Positions 11,691-23,270 of a DNA stretch of 64,000 nt are shown piece by piece (position 1 is the first letter of the stretch; each line of letters opens with the position of its first letter). The notes under the pieces are model-generated. The model worked only from the letters and a program-made list of their open reading frames with translations, made no database searches and was not told the DNA's origin. This DNA is from Paguma larvata (taxonomy: Eukaryota; Chordata; Mammalia; Carnivora; Viverridae): assembly GCA_030068075.1 (NCBI GenBank), contig CM057825.1, positions 78,693,123-78,757,122 of the forward strand, given 5' to 3'. A program made the translations under genes and the position numbers.

Positions 11691-12404
11691 TGAAATGAGG
11701 ATTAGCATCCTAATTAGTTTTGGAAAAATCTCAGGCATTACTTCAAATACTGCTTCTGTACCTTCATTTTCTAGGATTCCAATTACATGCTTACAAGACC
11801 TCGTTGCTGCATACTTTAGGTCTTTTCCCTCTCCTCTATTTTCCACACTCTTTTGCTTCTCTGGGTTTCATTCTAGATGTTTTATTCTGGTCTATCCTCC
11901 TATTACTGTTTTTTTTTTTTTCTTTAGCTTTATCTAATCTACTATTACCCTCCACATGTTTTCTCAATATCAGATATTTTATTTTCCAATTTTATAATCT
12001 CTTTTGGAATTTTAGGAGTTACTAGGCTCTCCCCAAATCCCGTCTGGTCATGTAACTCCTTAAATATCTTAAAAATAATTATTTTAAATGTTATGTCTGA
12101 TTGCTCCATTTTTTGAAGGCCAAATGGGTCTCTTCCTGTTGTCTGATATTTAAAAAATTTTTTCTTTCTTATTGTCTTATTACTTCATATGACTTGGTTT
12201 TAATTTAAGGGTGTGCATTACAGATGAAAAAAACTGTAAACACAGTAGACCTATTATGAATTTACCTTTTCACAAAAACAAACAAACAAACCAACAATAA
12301 CTTGCCTCTAAGAGGTACCTAGAGGCACAGTCAATCTGAAAGCAACAATTTTCAAAGAGAAGGCGAAAAAATAGTCCTCTAAAATATAAAATGTCAACGT
12401 AAAT

Positions 12405-12530
12405 GTTTTTGAGAACTTTACATACCTGGTTCTTTGCATACGTTATTTCTTTTAATTATATGACATCCCTCTACATGAATTATGCTTATCCTCCCTTTCA
12501 GAGCAAGAAAACAGAGAATCAAAAACAATT
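12405..12530 (-). mobile_element. MIR SINE remnant
   Basis: Antisense MIR pattern: ACTTTACATACCTGGTTC, ACGTTATTTCTTTTAATT, CTCCCTTTCAGAGCAAGAAA, ACAGAGAATCAAAA. Two overlapping short ORFs here are fortuitous. A small (CAAA)n run lies just upstream at about 12275-12296. Confidence 0.65.
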
Positions 12531-14199
12531 CTGTGAAAAACACACCTCTAGATACAGCAGAGATGGAATTAAAAGTCTGTTCTGTGATGCCAAAACTCTT
12601 TACGTTCTGCTTCCCATTAAGACCTCCTGCAACAACCCTCTCTCATCGTAACTGGAAGGGATCTAGTTGTAGTGGCAAAATCATCAGGATTGCCTCACAG
12701 TGAGAAATCCTTCTAAATTGCCAATATGTAACAAAAAGCAACCTGTAAATTAAATAAACCCTGGAGTGCAAATTAGAAGAAAGAACTTACCAAGCCAACA
12801 CTCTTTGTTATAAGGGAAACAAAACCACATGCTGACTGAACGAACATTTACTCTGGGACTGATTTGTTTAACACATAAAGTCCCTCCATTCAACTATATC
12901 CCAGTAAGAACTCTTGAAATCCCACCTTCTTATGTGCTCTGGGCAGCCTAGGACCAGCTTGCACTCCTTAACGAGACATTCTCCTCCAGATCTGGGTCCC
13001 GTGGTTAAAATGACAGGAAATTTACAGCACTACATTCCTCCTCTCATGTGGTGGGAGGAAAAGGGAAAGAGTTTCACCATCATTTCTTTAAAAGATGATT
13101 TAAACTCTTTCAAGACTTCAAGCTGTTTATTGGACAATTTATGGAAAATTTTGAAGAGGTTCAATGAATTCCATTAAATGAAACTTAAATTCAAAGGAAT
13201 TCCTTCACCCTAAAGGAGTTCCAAAATATTTATTTGATTCTCACATCAATTAGGCTATGAGTCACCATTTTTAAGAGGCAGTTTGGTTAGGTATCTTATT
13301 TGGCCTTAATTTAATATCCTAACAATAGGCTGTTGAGCTCAGTAATTACTACCTTGAGTGATATGCTTCTCCTTTGAATGCTCCGAATCTTTCCCAAGCA
13401 GAGAAGAGGGTCATGAGGCTGCTGTATCTACTGGTCTTTGATTCTCAGGGTTTATATTATTGAAGGTTTGAGGGCTTCACTAGCTTCCAAGAATGTTGCT
13501 GTATTTGAGGCTTTGATTCCTGAGTATGAAGGCATTTCAGGGTGATATTCATGATAGTCAGAACCCAAACATATGAATTTGAGTGACTGTACAAACATAA
13601 AGCAACTAAATAAATGGAAACTGCAAATTTGAGAAGTTGGAATTTCTCTGTAATCTAGAGAACAAGTACATCATTGACCCTGATTCTTGGAATTAAGCCA
13701 TTTCTCATCTGGACCATAAGGCTTATCTCACATATTGCATGGGTTAAGGTAAAAGCAAGGAAGGTTTGAAATATGTAACTCTACTGTTACAGCTGGTTCT
13801 TCTTGGCTCTTTTCCCAGTAGCTCCAGTGCTGAGGCTAATGGCTAGGGAAACACCAGGGGGTCAGTGAGTAAGAGCTTGTAAAAAGAACTAAAGCTGAAT
13901 ACAGAACAGGACAAGAAGAGAAAATCTCCCAGCAAGAAATACTATAGTCTGGTCTTCAGGGAAGTATGCAAAACACTCCACACTCCTACCTCCTCTCAGG
14001 TGTGACATTATCAACCATGTCACAGAGCACTGAGAAGTGTAAAACTGAAGCAGAAACAACCACCCAAAATAGTTAGTCACTCTCATGTGTTCTGGGTAAC
14101 TAACAACAGTAACCACCAAACAAATTGCACACTGCCACATTCCTGATACCCAAAGGCTAACATCATATCATCTTTAGGAATGGAGAACAAAAATTTTTA
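12531..14199. other. Unique sequence
   Basis: No recognised repeat, gene or RNA. ORFs at 12914-13177 (87 codons) and 13889-14140 (83 codons, minus) lack domains and splice context. Confidence 0.55.
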
Positions 14200-14815
14200 A
14201 TAACAAAAGCAAGGCAGGATATATATGTAACTATATCCTGTATATATCCTCTCATATTTCTATGGAGTATTTCATACCTATATAAAATTTATATAAGTAT
14301 CAGCGGGGAAAAATTCAATAGAAAAAGGACTTATAAACAAATGTTCACTGCATTCATCTATCCCTGGTTTGTGTACTTTATTCATAATATCCCCAAACTG
14401 AAACTAACCCATATGTCCTTCAATGGCTAAACGTGGCAAAAAAGAAAGAGATCCAATTACTGTTAACTGATACATGCAATGACAGGAGTGAATCTTAAAA
14501 TCGATATACTGTTTGTGAGCCAAACACAAAAGAGTACAAATGAGATATCATTTACATGAAATTAAAAAAAAAACAAATTTATAATGTGAAAAAGATATCA
14601 GTGGCTTCCTGGGGCTACGGTTTAGGGAGATGGGGTGGTCATCAATTATGAAGGGACTTAAGGGAATATGGCAGGATGATAGAAATGTGCTTATATTGAT
14701 TGTGGTGGTAGTTATAAAAGTATATATATTCGTCAAAACTCACTGAAGCTTTCACATTTCAAAAATATATATTTATTTATAGGAAAATTATACCTCCATA
14801 AAATGTTTTGTTTTA
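14200..14815 (+). mobile_element. L1 3' end (L1M type)
   Basis: Sense L1 3' UTR: CTGCATTCATCTATCCC, CATATGTCCTTCAATGGCTA, ATATCAGTGGCTTCCTGGGG, GGCAGGATGATAGAAATGTG, TTGATTGTGGTGGTAG, TCGTCAAAACTCACTGAAG and AAATTATACCTCCATAAAAT, the usual L1M ending. 5'-truncated and decayed. Confidence 0.85.
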
Positions 14816-15569
14816 TTTTAATGCAATATATTCGACTCAGAGAAAAACAAGCCTAAAACTTGAGTATTCTCTTTAGAGTCTATTCACATACCAGCAAAAA
14901 TAAGCAAAAAATACAGATGTATGCAAACTATGGGTTGTGTAAAACTATTGGGATGTTGTGTTAAGTGGATTTTTTTTTATCCAAAGTAAAGGAAAAACCC
15001 CTTTTTCCTTGCTGGGCTCTACATAAATGAATAGTTCTTTTATAAGGCAAGGAAGGAAAGATCCAGTTATCAGTCAGAGGCTGTCCTTCATTTTCTATTA
15101 AAGATATTATTAAACGATAATCAGATATTATACACATTCGTTTCTTAGCCTTCTGCTGGGGAGTCCTCTTTCCTCAAATGATTGAAAATATTGGGCAGCA
15201 CCCCCTTCCCGTGGTAGAAAGGTGAGTGAACCACCCCCATGCATCTCTAGTCAACTCTGGACATTCGTCCTCACTCTCCCCATAAAGTCATTGCTTCTTT
15301 TGTTAACAAAAATGAAACAATTAACAATAATGACATTTAGTTGTAAAATTTTTCTTTATCAAATGGGACATTGGGAAACAAGTATCTCAAGTTCTCTAAA
15401 AAATATTACAAAGTAGTCAGCATACAAAAATGTATCTTCACATAGTACAAAATATAAAGACTAGAAAACCTCATTCTTTCATCTCTTTTCCCAGTTCAGA
15501 CTTAAATAAATTATCCAGTAGGAATGGAACAGACTAGGCCTTGCTATACTGTGCTAGTCCAAGTGGATC
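14816..15569. other. Unique sequence with a small hairpin
   Basis: No gene recognised. A 9-bp perfect stem with a 4-base loop (AAGGAAAAA CCCC TTTTTCCTT) lies at 14989-15010 and is probably chance. The 64-codon ORF at 15222 has no domain. Confidence 0.5.
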
Positions 15570-15800
15570 AGGTTAAATAGTAATTAATATTAATGAAAGG
15601 CTTACTCTGTGCCAGGCAATGTTCTATGTACTTCATATCCACTAATATTTTTATATGCACAAAACCATAGAAAATAGATTCTGTTACTATCACTATTGTA
15701 CATATGATAAAGTGGGATACAAAGAGGTGAAGTAAAATAACTGAAGTTTATAGCTGGCTATTGGTAGAGGGATTCAAACGTAGGTAATCTGTCTCCAGTT
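15570..15800 (-). mobile_element. MIR SINE, well preserved
   Basis: Antisense MIR: GGCTTACTCTGTGCCAGGCA, ATGTTCTATGTACTTCATAT, ATGATAAAGTGGGATACAAA, GAGGTGAAGTAAAATAACTG and GGATTCAAACGTAGG follow consensus order. Confidence 0.88.
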
Positions 15801-16164
15801 TTCACATTTTTAACAACCACACTATACGGCATCATCATTTGTCAAAAGGGCAAGGCTTTGACCTGACATTCAAGGTCTACATTCCTGCTATCTGTCTGTT
15901 TTTTTGTCTTTGCAGAGTCATGTGCTAACCCGGCTCAAAGCCCATAGTGCTCAGAGGCATAGGGCTAACATAGTAGTGTCCTAAAATAGCGGGCCCAGTA
16001 TCAGTAAAAATCCCCAGACGCAACTCTGAAGAGGCCATTTTTCTTTTATCTGATATTTAAGAAGTTCCAGAAAAAGAGATATGTTCTAAATGATATAGTT
16101 GTTTCTGTTTCTTTCCTTATAATCATAAACCAAAAGATAAAGTATAACATAGTATCACATAGTA

Positions 16165-16360
16165 TGCTAAGGGTAATACTTTGATACTCTAATTATTACA
16201 TCCAATTAAATTATTATTAGAACATCTATTGCCATTTTAGATGAAGAAATGGGTTTTGAAATGCTAAATAAGTTGTTGAAGTCAAGCATCTAGTAAGCTG
16301 CAGAACTCAGAATGAAAACAAGTTCTGTCTGATTCCAAAACCCACACTTCTAATCACTAA
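16165..16360 (-). mobile_element. MIR SINE remnant
   Basis: Antisense MIR core: CATTTTAGATGAAGAAATGG, TTTTGAAATGCTAAATAAG, GTCAAGCATCTAGTAAGCTG, CAGAACTCAGAATG and the distal CAAAACCCACACTTCTAATC. Confidence 0.75.
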
Positions 16361-17174
16361 TCTCTAAAGATTTAACAACATAAGGTCATTCACTTTACAG
16401 CCAACTATGACCCTATAAAATGAGATCTCTAGGAGATTCTTGGGAGATGGCAGGGTACTTGATGGCTGAATCTGGCATCTACTGCCTTTTCTTCGTACTC
16501 CAAAGAGCAACAATCTCTGAGGTAATTATGAACTGTCTCTTGTTTGAACAAATCCTGGATGGTGGTTATTTAGATAATGTTAAGATTAGGTACTTTATTT
16601 CAGAAACTTTCCTACCTGTAAATCAAGTACAAACAAATACCTGAAAAATATGCAATCCATACTTGAGAATATTTTGCCAAAAGGATATTCATGCAGATGA
16701 CATGGGGTGAATGCCATTATCTTTCTACCCTTGTATACTCTCCTCTATCACCCACAGACATTGGACTGGTTTGTAAATATTAAATGAAAAAAAAGAATAT
16801 ATTTTATCCAGTTCTAAATACTGAATCCAAGAAGATTTTTGTCTTCAGGTTGCTTTATTTCCCTCGTTATTTCTGATACATATCAAAAAAATTGCTATTA
16901 TACTTTGGACAGTATTATATGATAATGATAAAAAGTGCTAAGCAAACATATTTGATTTGAATACATCCTAATTATTCATGGATTTAAAAGAAAAGATATT
17001 TTATCTATTATGAACATAAGATGGAAACATCCTAGTAAAATTTTGGCTTTGAGATAGCTAGGGTTCACAGTTTTGAAAATATTTGCCCTAGCTTTACATA
17101 ATGATACTGGTATAAAGCTTTTTATTTTCAATTTCTGGCAATCTATGTTGCAAACATTTAAATGTGAATTGGGG
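16361..17174. other. Unique AT-rich sequence
   Basis: Nothing recognised. The 74-codon ORF at 16420-16644 has no visible domain or splice signals that I trust. Confidence 0.5.
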
Positions 17175-18132
17175 GGAAAAAAGCAAAGAACCTAAAGAAG
17201 GATCACAGAACACCAGTGGATACAGGCAACAAAGTCTCAAGGAAACTGCTTCCTAACCAAATGACCAGGAAAAGGACAGCCTAGCAATACAGAAAACTTT
17301 ACACAAGAATCACCCTACTCAAAGCAAACACCACAGAAAACCAATCTCAACCCTATCTCTACCAACACAGGCAAAATGGGAGACTGGACTTTCAGCTCAG
17401 TAGCTGTGACTAGGTGTGCCGTCAATTCCCACCATGGTGATGTCTGAGGAGACCAAGCAGTAAACATGACTTTCATTTCCACCAACTGATAACAAGCCGC
17501 CTTCCAGCTGTGGTGTTAGGAGAAATCATGGAGGAAGGGAAGATCCTGTAATCTCCCCCTCCCCAAATCAGTAATGAGGTGTCCTCTCCACTGAGGACGT
17601 GTCAGAGGAGACTTACTGGAGAATCGGAAGTACTACCACCTCCCAGATATAATGAGGCCAACCCTGCCCTGGTCTCTATTCCTCCCACCACAGTGTCAGT
17701 GTCAGTGTCAGTGGAAGCCAATGGTAAGTAGTACCGAAACACTTCTGTCCTTTCCAGCCAGCACGATACCACAAAAGCCTAGTGGAGAGCCAGAACTTCC
17801 AGAACTCTCATCCCTGACTAGCAGTAATGAGGAATTCCTTCCCAGTGCAGTGTGGAAAGAGGTTGAATGCAGAACTGGACTTCTACCCCTACCTAGCAGT
17901 AATGAAGTGGCACCTTCCTCTCCCCACCAGCACAGTTTTATAAGAGGTCAGCTAAAACACAAGATTTGACTAAGATACAGAGTCTCACAACATAATACCC
18001 AAAATGTGCAGGTATACTTAAAAATCACCAGGCATGACAAGAATCAGAAAAACCTCAGTTTGAATGAGAAATGGCAATCAATAGACACTAAGATCAATAT
18101 GACACAGATGCTATAATTATCTACCAGGATTT
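17175..18132 (+). mobile_element. L1 (ancient L1M type) 5' UTR
   Basis: Sense-strand L1M-type 5' UTR with repeated motifs CTAGCAGTAATGAGG and CTAGCAGTAATGAAG, then AAAAATCACCAGGCATGACA and ATGACACAGATGCTATAATT, which parallel 4850-5000. A 6-bp tandem run (CAGTGT units at about 17693-17714) makes the Gln-Cys repeat in the 105-codon ORF at 17652, which is therefore repeat-derived. Confidence 0.7.
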
Positions 18133-18376
18133 TGTTTTTACTTATTTATTTATTTTTAAATGTTTATTTACTTATTTTGAGAGAGAGAAAGAAAGAGGGA
18201 GAGCACACTCACAAGCAGGGGAGGGGCAGAGAGAGAGTTGGAGGGAGCGAATCCCGAGCAGGCTCATGCTTCAGCACAGAGCCCAACCTGGGGCTCGATC
18301 TTCTGAACTGTGAGATCATGACCTGAGTTGAAATCGGGAGTCAGACACTTAACCAACTGAACCACCCAGGCGCCCC
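18133..18376 (-). mobile_element. CAN-SINE in the L1 5' region
   Basis: Antisense SINE from TTTATTTATTTTTAAATG through a GA-rich section and ACAGAGCCCAACCTGGGGCT to AACCACCCAGGCGCCCC. Flanks CCAGGATTTT and CTGGGATTTT give an imperfect target-site duplication. L1 sequence continues on both sides. Confidence 0.95.
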
Positions 18377-19865
18377 TGACTGGGATTTTAAAGCATGTAT
18401 TATAAAATTTCCTTGGTATGTAATTACAAACATAGTTAAAACAAATGAATAAATACAACATCTTGGCAAAGAAATGGAAAGTCTCTGCAAAGAAACAAAA
18501 GACATAAAGAAGAATCAATAACCAACCAACCAAATAAAAACACTCCCTGGATAAGCTCAATAGCAGAATGGAAAGGAGAGAGGGGGAAAAAAAATCAGTG
18601 AACTTGAAAATAAAACAATAGAAATTGTCCAATCTGAACAACAGAAAGAAATAGACGAACATAACAAGAAGTGATCAGATCCTCAGAAACCCATAGAAAA
18701 AAAATACTCATAGCCTAGGAGTAGAGGAGAAAAAGTATATGACTAAAATATATTTGAAGAAATAATGGATATCTTTTGGCAAAATCATGAACCTCAGTCT
18801 AAACTATGACCTTACACAAAAATTAATTTAAAATGGGTCATAGATTTAAATGGAAAATGTAAAACTATAAAACTTTTAGAACATAGTAGGAAAAAAAATC
18901 TTCAGGATGTTTTCTGAGGATTTCTTACACATGGTATCAAAAGCACAACTCAAAAAAAACAAAAAAACAAAAAAACAAAAAACTATTAAAAGCTTGATGG
19001 CAAACAACAACAACAAAAATCAAATTAGAAAATGGGAAAAAATATGATGAAGTATTTCACCAAAGAGGATGTACAAATGGCAAATAAGCACATGAAAATA
19101 TGTCCAATAACACTAGCCTTTAGGGGAATGCTATTAGACCACAATGAACCATCACTGCACGTCTAAGAGAATAGTTGAATTTTTTTAAGTGACAATACTA
19201 AATTATGTGGAGATATGGAACTCTCACACTCACACATTGTTAATCGGAATATAAAATGTAAACTACTCTGAAAAACAGTTTAATTGTTTCTTTAAAACTA
19301 AACACTCATTTGCCATCTGATCTAGCAATTGCATAGTTGGGCATTTATCCCAGAGAAATAAAAACTTATGTCTCCACAAAAACTGTACACAAATATTTGT
19401 TCCAGTTATATTTGTGAGAGCCAAAACCTGGGAACATCCAAAATGGCCTTTGATGGGTGAATGGCTAAACAAACTGTGGTATATGCATACCAAGGAATAC
19501 TGCTCAGCAGGAAAAAGAAAACTACTTACAACATGGAGGGAGCTTGAAGACATAATGCTGAGATAAGCCAGTCACAAACAGGCAAATACTGCATGATTCC
19601 ATTTATACGAGGTACCTAAAGTAGTCAAATTCATAGAAACAGAAAGTAGAATGGCAGTTCCCAGGGGCTGTGGGGAGGGAGAAAAGGGAATTGAGGCTTA
19701 ATGGGTATAAAGTTTCAGATTTGCAAGATGAAAAAGTCTAATAAATCTGTTTCACAACAAAGAGAATATATTTCACGCTACTGAACTAGACACTTAAAAA
19801 CTGTTCTGATGGGTTATGGGTTATGTTTATGTTTTGTGTTTTATACCACAAGAAAAAATAGAAAA
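18377..19865 (+). mobile_element. L1 with most of ORF2 deleted
   Basis: Before about 18780 the sequence is L1 ORF1-like (AATCAGTGAACTTGAAAAT, AATTGTCCAATCTGAACAAC, ATATTTGAAGAAATAATGG). After it the sequence jumps to the end of ORF2 and the 3' UTR (CAAAAATTAATTTAAAATGG, CCAAAGAGGATGTACAAATG, GATCTAGCAATTGCATAGTT, GGTGAATGGCTAAACAAACT, TGCATGATTCCATTTATACG). By comparison with a typical L1, roughly 3-4 kb is absent. A (CAAAAAAA)n run occupies about 18951-18982. The 96-codon minus ORF at 19263 is antisense to this element. Confidence 0.8.
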
Positions 19866-20990
19866 GAAAAGAAAAATACTGACACAGGCAGCAACTTATA
19901 TAGCTCTCAAGGGCATAATGCTGAGTGGGAAAAAAAAAAAGAAAAAACAACTATCCTCAGTCACGTACTCTGTGATTCCATTTATATAGAGCTGAAGAAG
20001 AGATGAGTAGTTGCCACAGATTAGGAATGGATGGGGGAAAGGAAGTGTGACCATAAAAGGGTAACATGAAGGAGATCTTCATAATGATGATAGTTCAGTA
20101 TCTTTATTGCATTGGTGGTTCCATAAATTTCCATATGTTAAAATGACATAGCACTAAACACACATACTGTACCAATATCAATTTCCTAGATTTGATATTG
20201 TATAATGGATATTTTCATTTTTTATTGTTTCAGTAACAAATTCCCTAAATTTAGTGACCTAAAACAATGCAAACTTATTATCTCACAGTTTTTCTGTAGG
20301 TTAGAAGTCAGGGCACAGTATGACTTAGCTGATTCTCTACTCTTGGTTTCATGGAGCCAAAATGAAGGTGTTGGCAGGGTTGAACTCTTTCTAGAGGTTT
20401 TGGGTTAAATCCACTGTCAGGCTCCTTCAGGTTATTGACAGAATTTGGTTCCATGTGGTTGCAGGATGGAGATCTCTGTTTCCCTGCTGGCTATGGGCTG
20501 CGGTCATTTTTAGCTTCCAGAAGCTGCCTGCGTTTCCTGGCTAACAGACTCCTTTCTTCGTCTTCAAAGAAGCGGTGGCAGGCCATGTTCTTCTCATTCT
20601 GAATCTTCTGGCCTCTGCTTTGCTTTTTTTCTCCCGTGTTCTTCTTCCATTACATCTCTCTTGACTCCAGTTGGAGAAACTTCTCTGCTTTCAAGGGCTC
20701 AAGTGGTTAGATTATGTCCAGTTAAACAATCCAGGATAATGTCTCTATTTTAAGATCCATAAATTTTTGACATCTCCATAATCCTTTCATAGCACTATCT
20801 CAATTAATGTTTTAATAATTAGAGGATGGGACTCTTAGGAAGATAGCTTTAAAATTCTACCACAATTATGCATAATGCAACCCTTAGAGGAAACTGGATA
20901 AAGGTTACATGGGAACTCTGTATGCCGGTTTTGAAACTTCTTGCAAATTTATAATTACAGCAAAGAGAAAAGCTTTTAAAATGCACAGAA
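19866..20990 (+). mobile_element. L1 3' end, split by an LTR
   Basis: A second L1M-type 3' terminus. The left part (TGATTCCATTTATATAGAGC, TACTGTACCAATATCAATTT, CCTAGATTTGATATTGTATA) stops at about 20202. The right part resumes at about 20865 (AATGCAACCCTTAGAGGAAA, CTGGATAAAGGTTACATGGG, CTTGCAAATTTATAATTACA). Together they make the canonical end, showing that the MaLR LTR at 20203-20864 inserted here. Confidence 0.78.
20203..20864 (-). mobile_element. MaLR-type solo LTR (ERVL-MaLR, MLT1-like)
   Basis: Antisense LTR: GTTTCAGTAACAAATTCCCT, TTAGTGACCTAAAACAATGC, TTATTATCTCACAGTTTTTC, TAGGTTAGAAGTCAGGGCAC, AATGAAGGTGTTGGCAGGGT, ending AAATTCTACCACA. This is the order expected for an MLT1-class LTR read backwards. 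No internal retroviral genes are present. Confidence 0.75.
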
Positions 20991-20994
20991 TAAA

Positions 20995-21945
20995 AAATTA
21001 AGACAATATAAATATATTTTCTATCAAAAAATAATCTCCACTGCCAGAAGACCTACACTAAAAGAAATACTAAGGAAGCTCCTTCAAGTAGAAGAAAAAT
21101 TATTTCAGTTGGAGATATGCATATTTGGGAAATGAACACTGAAAGGGCATATATGTAAGGGCAAACTAAGTTGCTATTGAGTTTATAATACAATAAAAAT
21201 GACATGTTAGATTTAAAATATAGACAGAATTGAAATACACATCAAGAATAGCATAAAAAAAGCGGTTAAAGAAAGGTGATAAAGAGAAATTTTGTGATGA
21301 AAGTACCAACCTTCCCAGAAGATATAAGAATTCTTAGCATGTAAGCACTAATAGCAAAACATCAAAATATGTTAAGTAAAAACTGGCAGAATAAATAGAG
21401 AGGTTGACAAATTCACAAGTATAGTTGGAGATTTCAGTAAGCATTTCTCAGTAATTGATAAAACAGAATAACATAAATCAGGAAGGATATAAAAGATTTG
21501 AATAACACAACAAACGTGATCTAATTGACACATGTGTAAGACTACATACATTTAAGAATATGTGTTTAAATGCCCACATAACATTTACAAAAATTGTAAA
21601 TTTTTGTATTTAAATCATGCAGTTAGGCTTAACAAATTACAAAAGACTGAAATCATACAGAGAACGTTCTCTTGCAACAGTGGAATTAAAGCTGAAATCA
21701 ATAGTAAATTTTTTAAAAAGGTAACTAGAAAGTGGTCATATGCTTGAAAAGTAAGCAATACATTTGTAAAGAACACAGTCAAAGAAAGAAATTCCAATGG
21801 AAATTGGAAAATGTCTTGAGGTGAAAATAACTAAAATATGGCATATCAAAATTCACAGGGTACAGCAAAAGCTTGTGCTTTAAGGAAAGTATATAGTTTT
21901 GTATGTATACATAAGGAAAAAACTAAAGAGCTAAAGATTCAATTC
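20995..21945 (+). mobile_element. L1 fragment: inter-ORF region and endonuclease
   Basis: Sense L1: CCAGAAGACCTACACTAAAA, GAAATACTAAGGAAGCTCCT (end of ORF1/spacer), then GTATAGTTGGAGATTTCAGT, GTGATCTAATTGACACATG, CTGAAATCATACAGAGAACG and GTGGAATTAAAGCTGAAATC (ORF2 start). Frames are broken. Opposite-strand ORFs of about 60 codons are incidental. Confidence 0.78.
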
Positions 21946-22629
21946 TATTTCTCAAGAAGTTAGTAATTGAGTAGTGTTATCTTGCCCTTTCTTCTTTGTA
22001 AATGTTTCAAACCCTTTAATTTTCAAACTAGAATTCCATAAATCCATACATCCTCTGGACAGACATCATTGTTGTTGGGTTTAGAATGACAGGTGTCTCT
22101 TGGAGGAATTCAACATCAGTCAATTTCGTGGGTTTAATCAAAAACCTGTTCTGTATTTGAAATTGTTGCTGCTGTATTGAGAACCTGTTAACATCCTCTA
22201 TATCTAAAAGGAGCTTTAACGTGGATATATTTTTGTAGTTTGGAGTGCTATTGTAAGTATTAATACATGTTTTTAAAGCTCTATAAATATCTGTCAATGA
22301 AAATAGCAATATAAATGCAAAAGTTTGGTTTTTCAAACCATTTAGATTTCAGAATAAGAGAGAAAGTGAAATGTGAACTGAAGCACAAAACTGGAGTGTT
22401 TACTTTTCTCTGCTCATTTTTAAAACAAGCAAGACTCAGAGGAATGAAAGACAAGGATGGGTGTAGAATTGGTTTCACGACTCATAAACAGCAGTTCTAG
22501 AAATAACCAACTGGCTGAAGACAGACATAGGAAGCTCTTAAATAAAATAAGCAACTAATATTCCTCAGATAAACTTGATAATAAAGAGAAAGTAGATATG
22601 ACATTTGAACCAAACTCTGTGAGTCAATT
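21946..22629. other. Unique sequence
   Basis: No repeat or gene recognised. ORFs of 61-102 codons overlap on both strands at 22028-22500, which argues for chance. Confidence 0.5.
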
Positions 22630-23270
22630 TAATATTCACTCACCAATCCATTAATTCAACGATCCATTAATCTAGGAGATCCTTGTTAACTCTTTGCCAG
22701 GCACCATGCTACATGCAGGAGCAAAATGGAGACCAAACTGACGCATTCTTTCCTCTTAGTGTTTACAGTCTAGTAGAAGAAGGTGGCATAAACACAGGTA
22801 AATAAATAAACTGGTAAGCACAAATTGAGATTCTGTCTTATGAAACAGAGCACGGGGTATTTTATGAACATACAACATGGGATATATTCTGGGGGGTTAG
22901 GGAAAGCATCCCCTAGAAAGTTTTATGTGAGTTGCACTGTGTAAGATAGAGACTGGCTAACTAGGTCAAAGACATAAGTGGAGGGGAAAAGCCTTCTGGT
23001 TAGAGGAAGGAGCACAGGCAAAGGCATCCAGAGGGGTGGAAGGAATCACTGGGGAACTGAATGAAGGCCAGAATGGCTGAACAAAGAGCCTGAGGGGAGA
23101 GTGTGAAAGGGGGAGAGCTGATGAGAGTGTGAAGGAGGTGGATGAAGCTGGGAGGTTGGCAGAAACAAGAGCCCTGAAGATCACGTTAAAGGTTTTGCCT
23201 TTCTCCCAAAAGCAAAGGGAAACTAGACAAAGTTTTCAGCAGGAAGGTGACACAGTAAGTCCAACACTTT
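22630..23270 (-). mobile_element. L2 LINE 3' portion
   Basis: Antisense L2 in order: CCAGGCACCATGCTACATGC, AGTGTTTACAGTCTAGTAG, AAATAAATAAACTGGTAAGC, GGAGCACAGGCAAAGGCATC and GAATGAAGGCCAGAATGGCT, with the purine-rich stretch that follows. Starts near the L2 3' end. Confidence 0.82.

Larger units (their letters stand above)
5775..12165 (-). mobile_element. Long, decayed L1 (L1M-class), host of nested insertions
   Basis: On the plus strand the whole interval reads as antisense L1 in consensus order: 3' UTR (CATTGCTGCATAATATTCCC, CCAGTAGCTCCCCATCCTTT, ATATGCAGTGGTATATCATT), the reverse-transcriptase region (TAGGTTTATTTAGGTCTTCT, AATTTCTATGTATGCAATCA, AATGTGGTGATTTATATTGG), the endonuclease side (TTTTAATTGGAGCATTGAGC) and ORF1/5' sequence up to about 12165. 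It is interrupted by SINEs at 6513, 8203 and 9368, a Tigger element at 9695 and an unidentified piece at 11252. Many stops and indels make it a dead copy. The 5' boundary near 12165 is approximate. Confidence 0.85.

Noticed and set aside
14989..15010. Small perfect hairpin as a regulatory or terminator element
   Set aside because: A 9-bp stem of A/G against T/C is expected by chance in AT-rich DNA, and no transcript is indicated.
17652..17969. 105-codon ORF with a Gln-Cys repeat
   Set aside because: It sits in an L1 5' UTR, and the repeat comes from a 6-bp tandem run.
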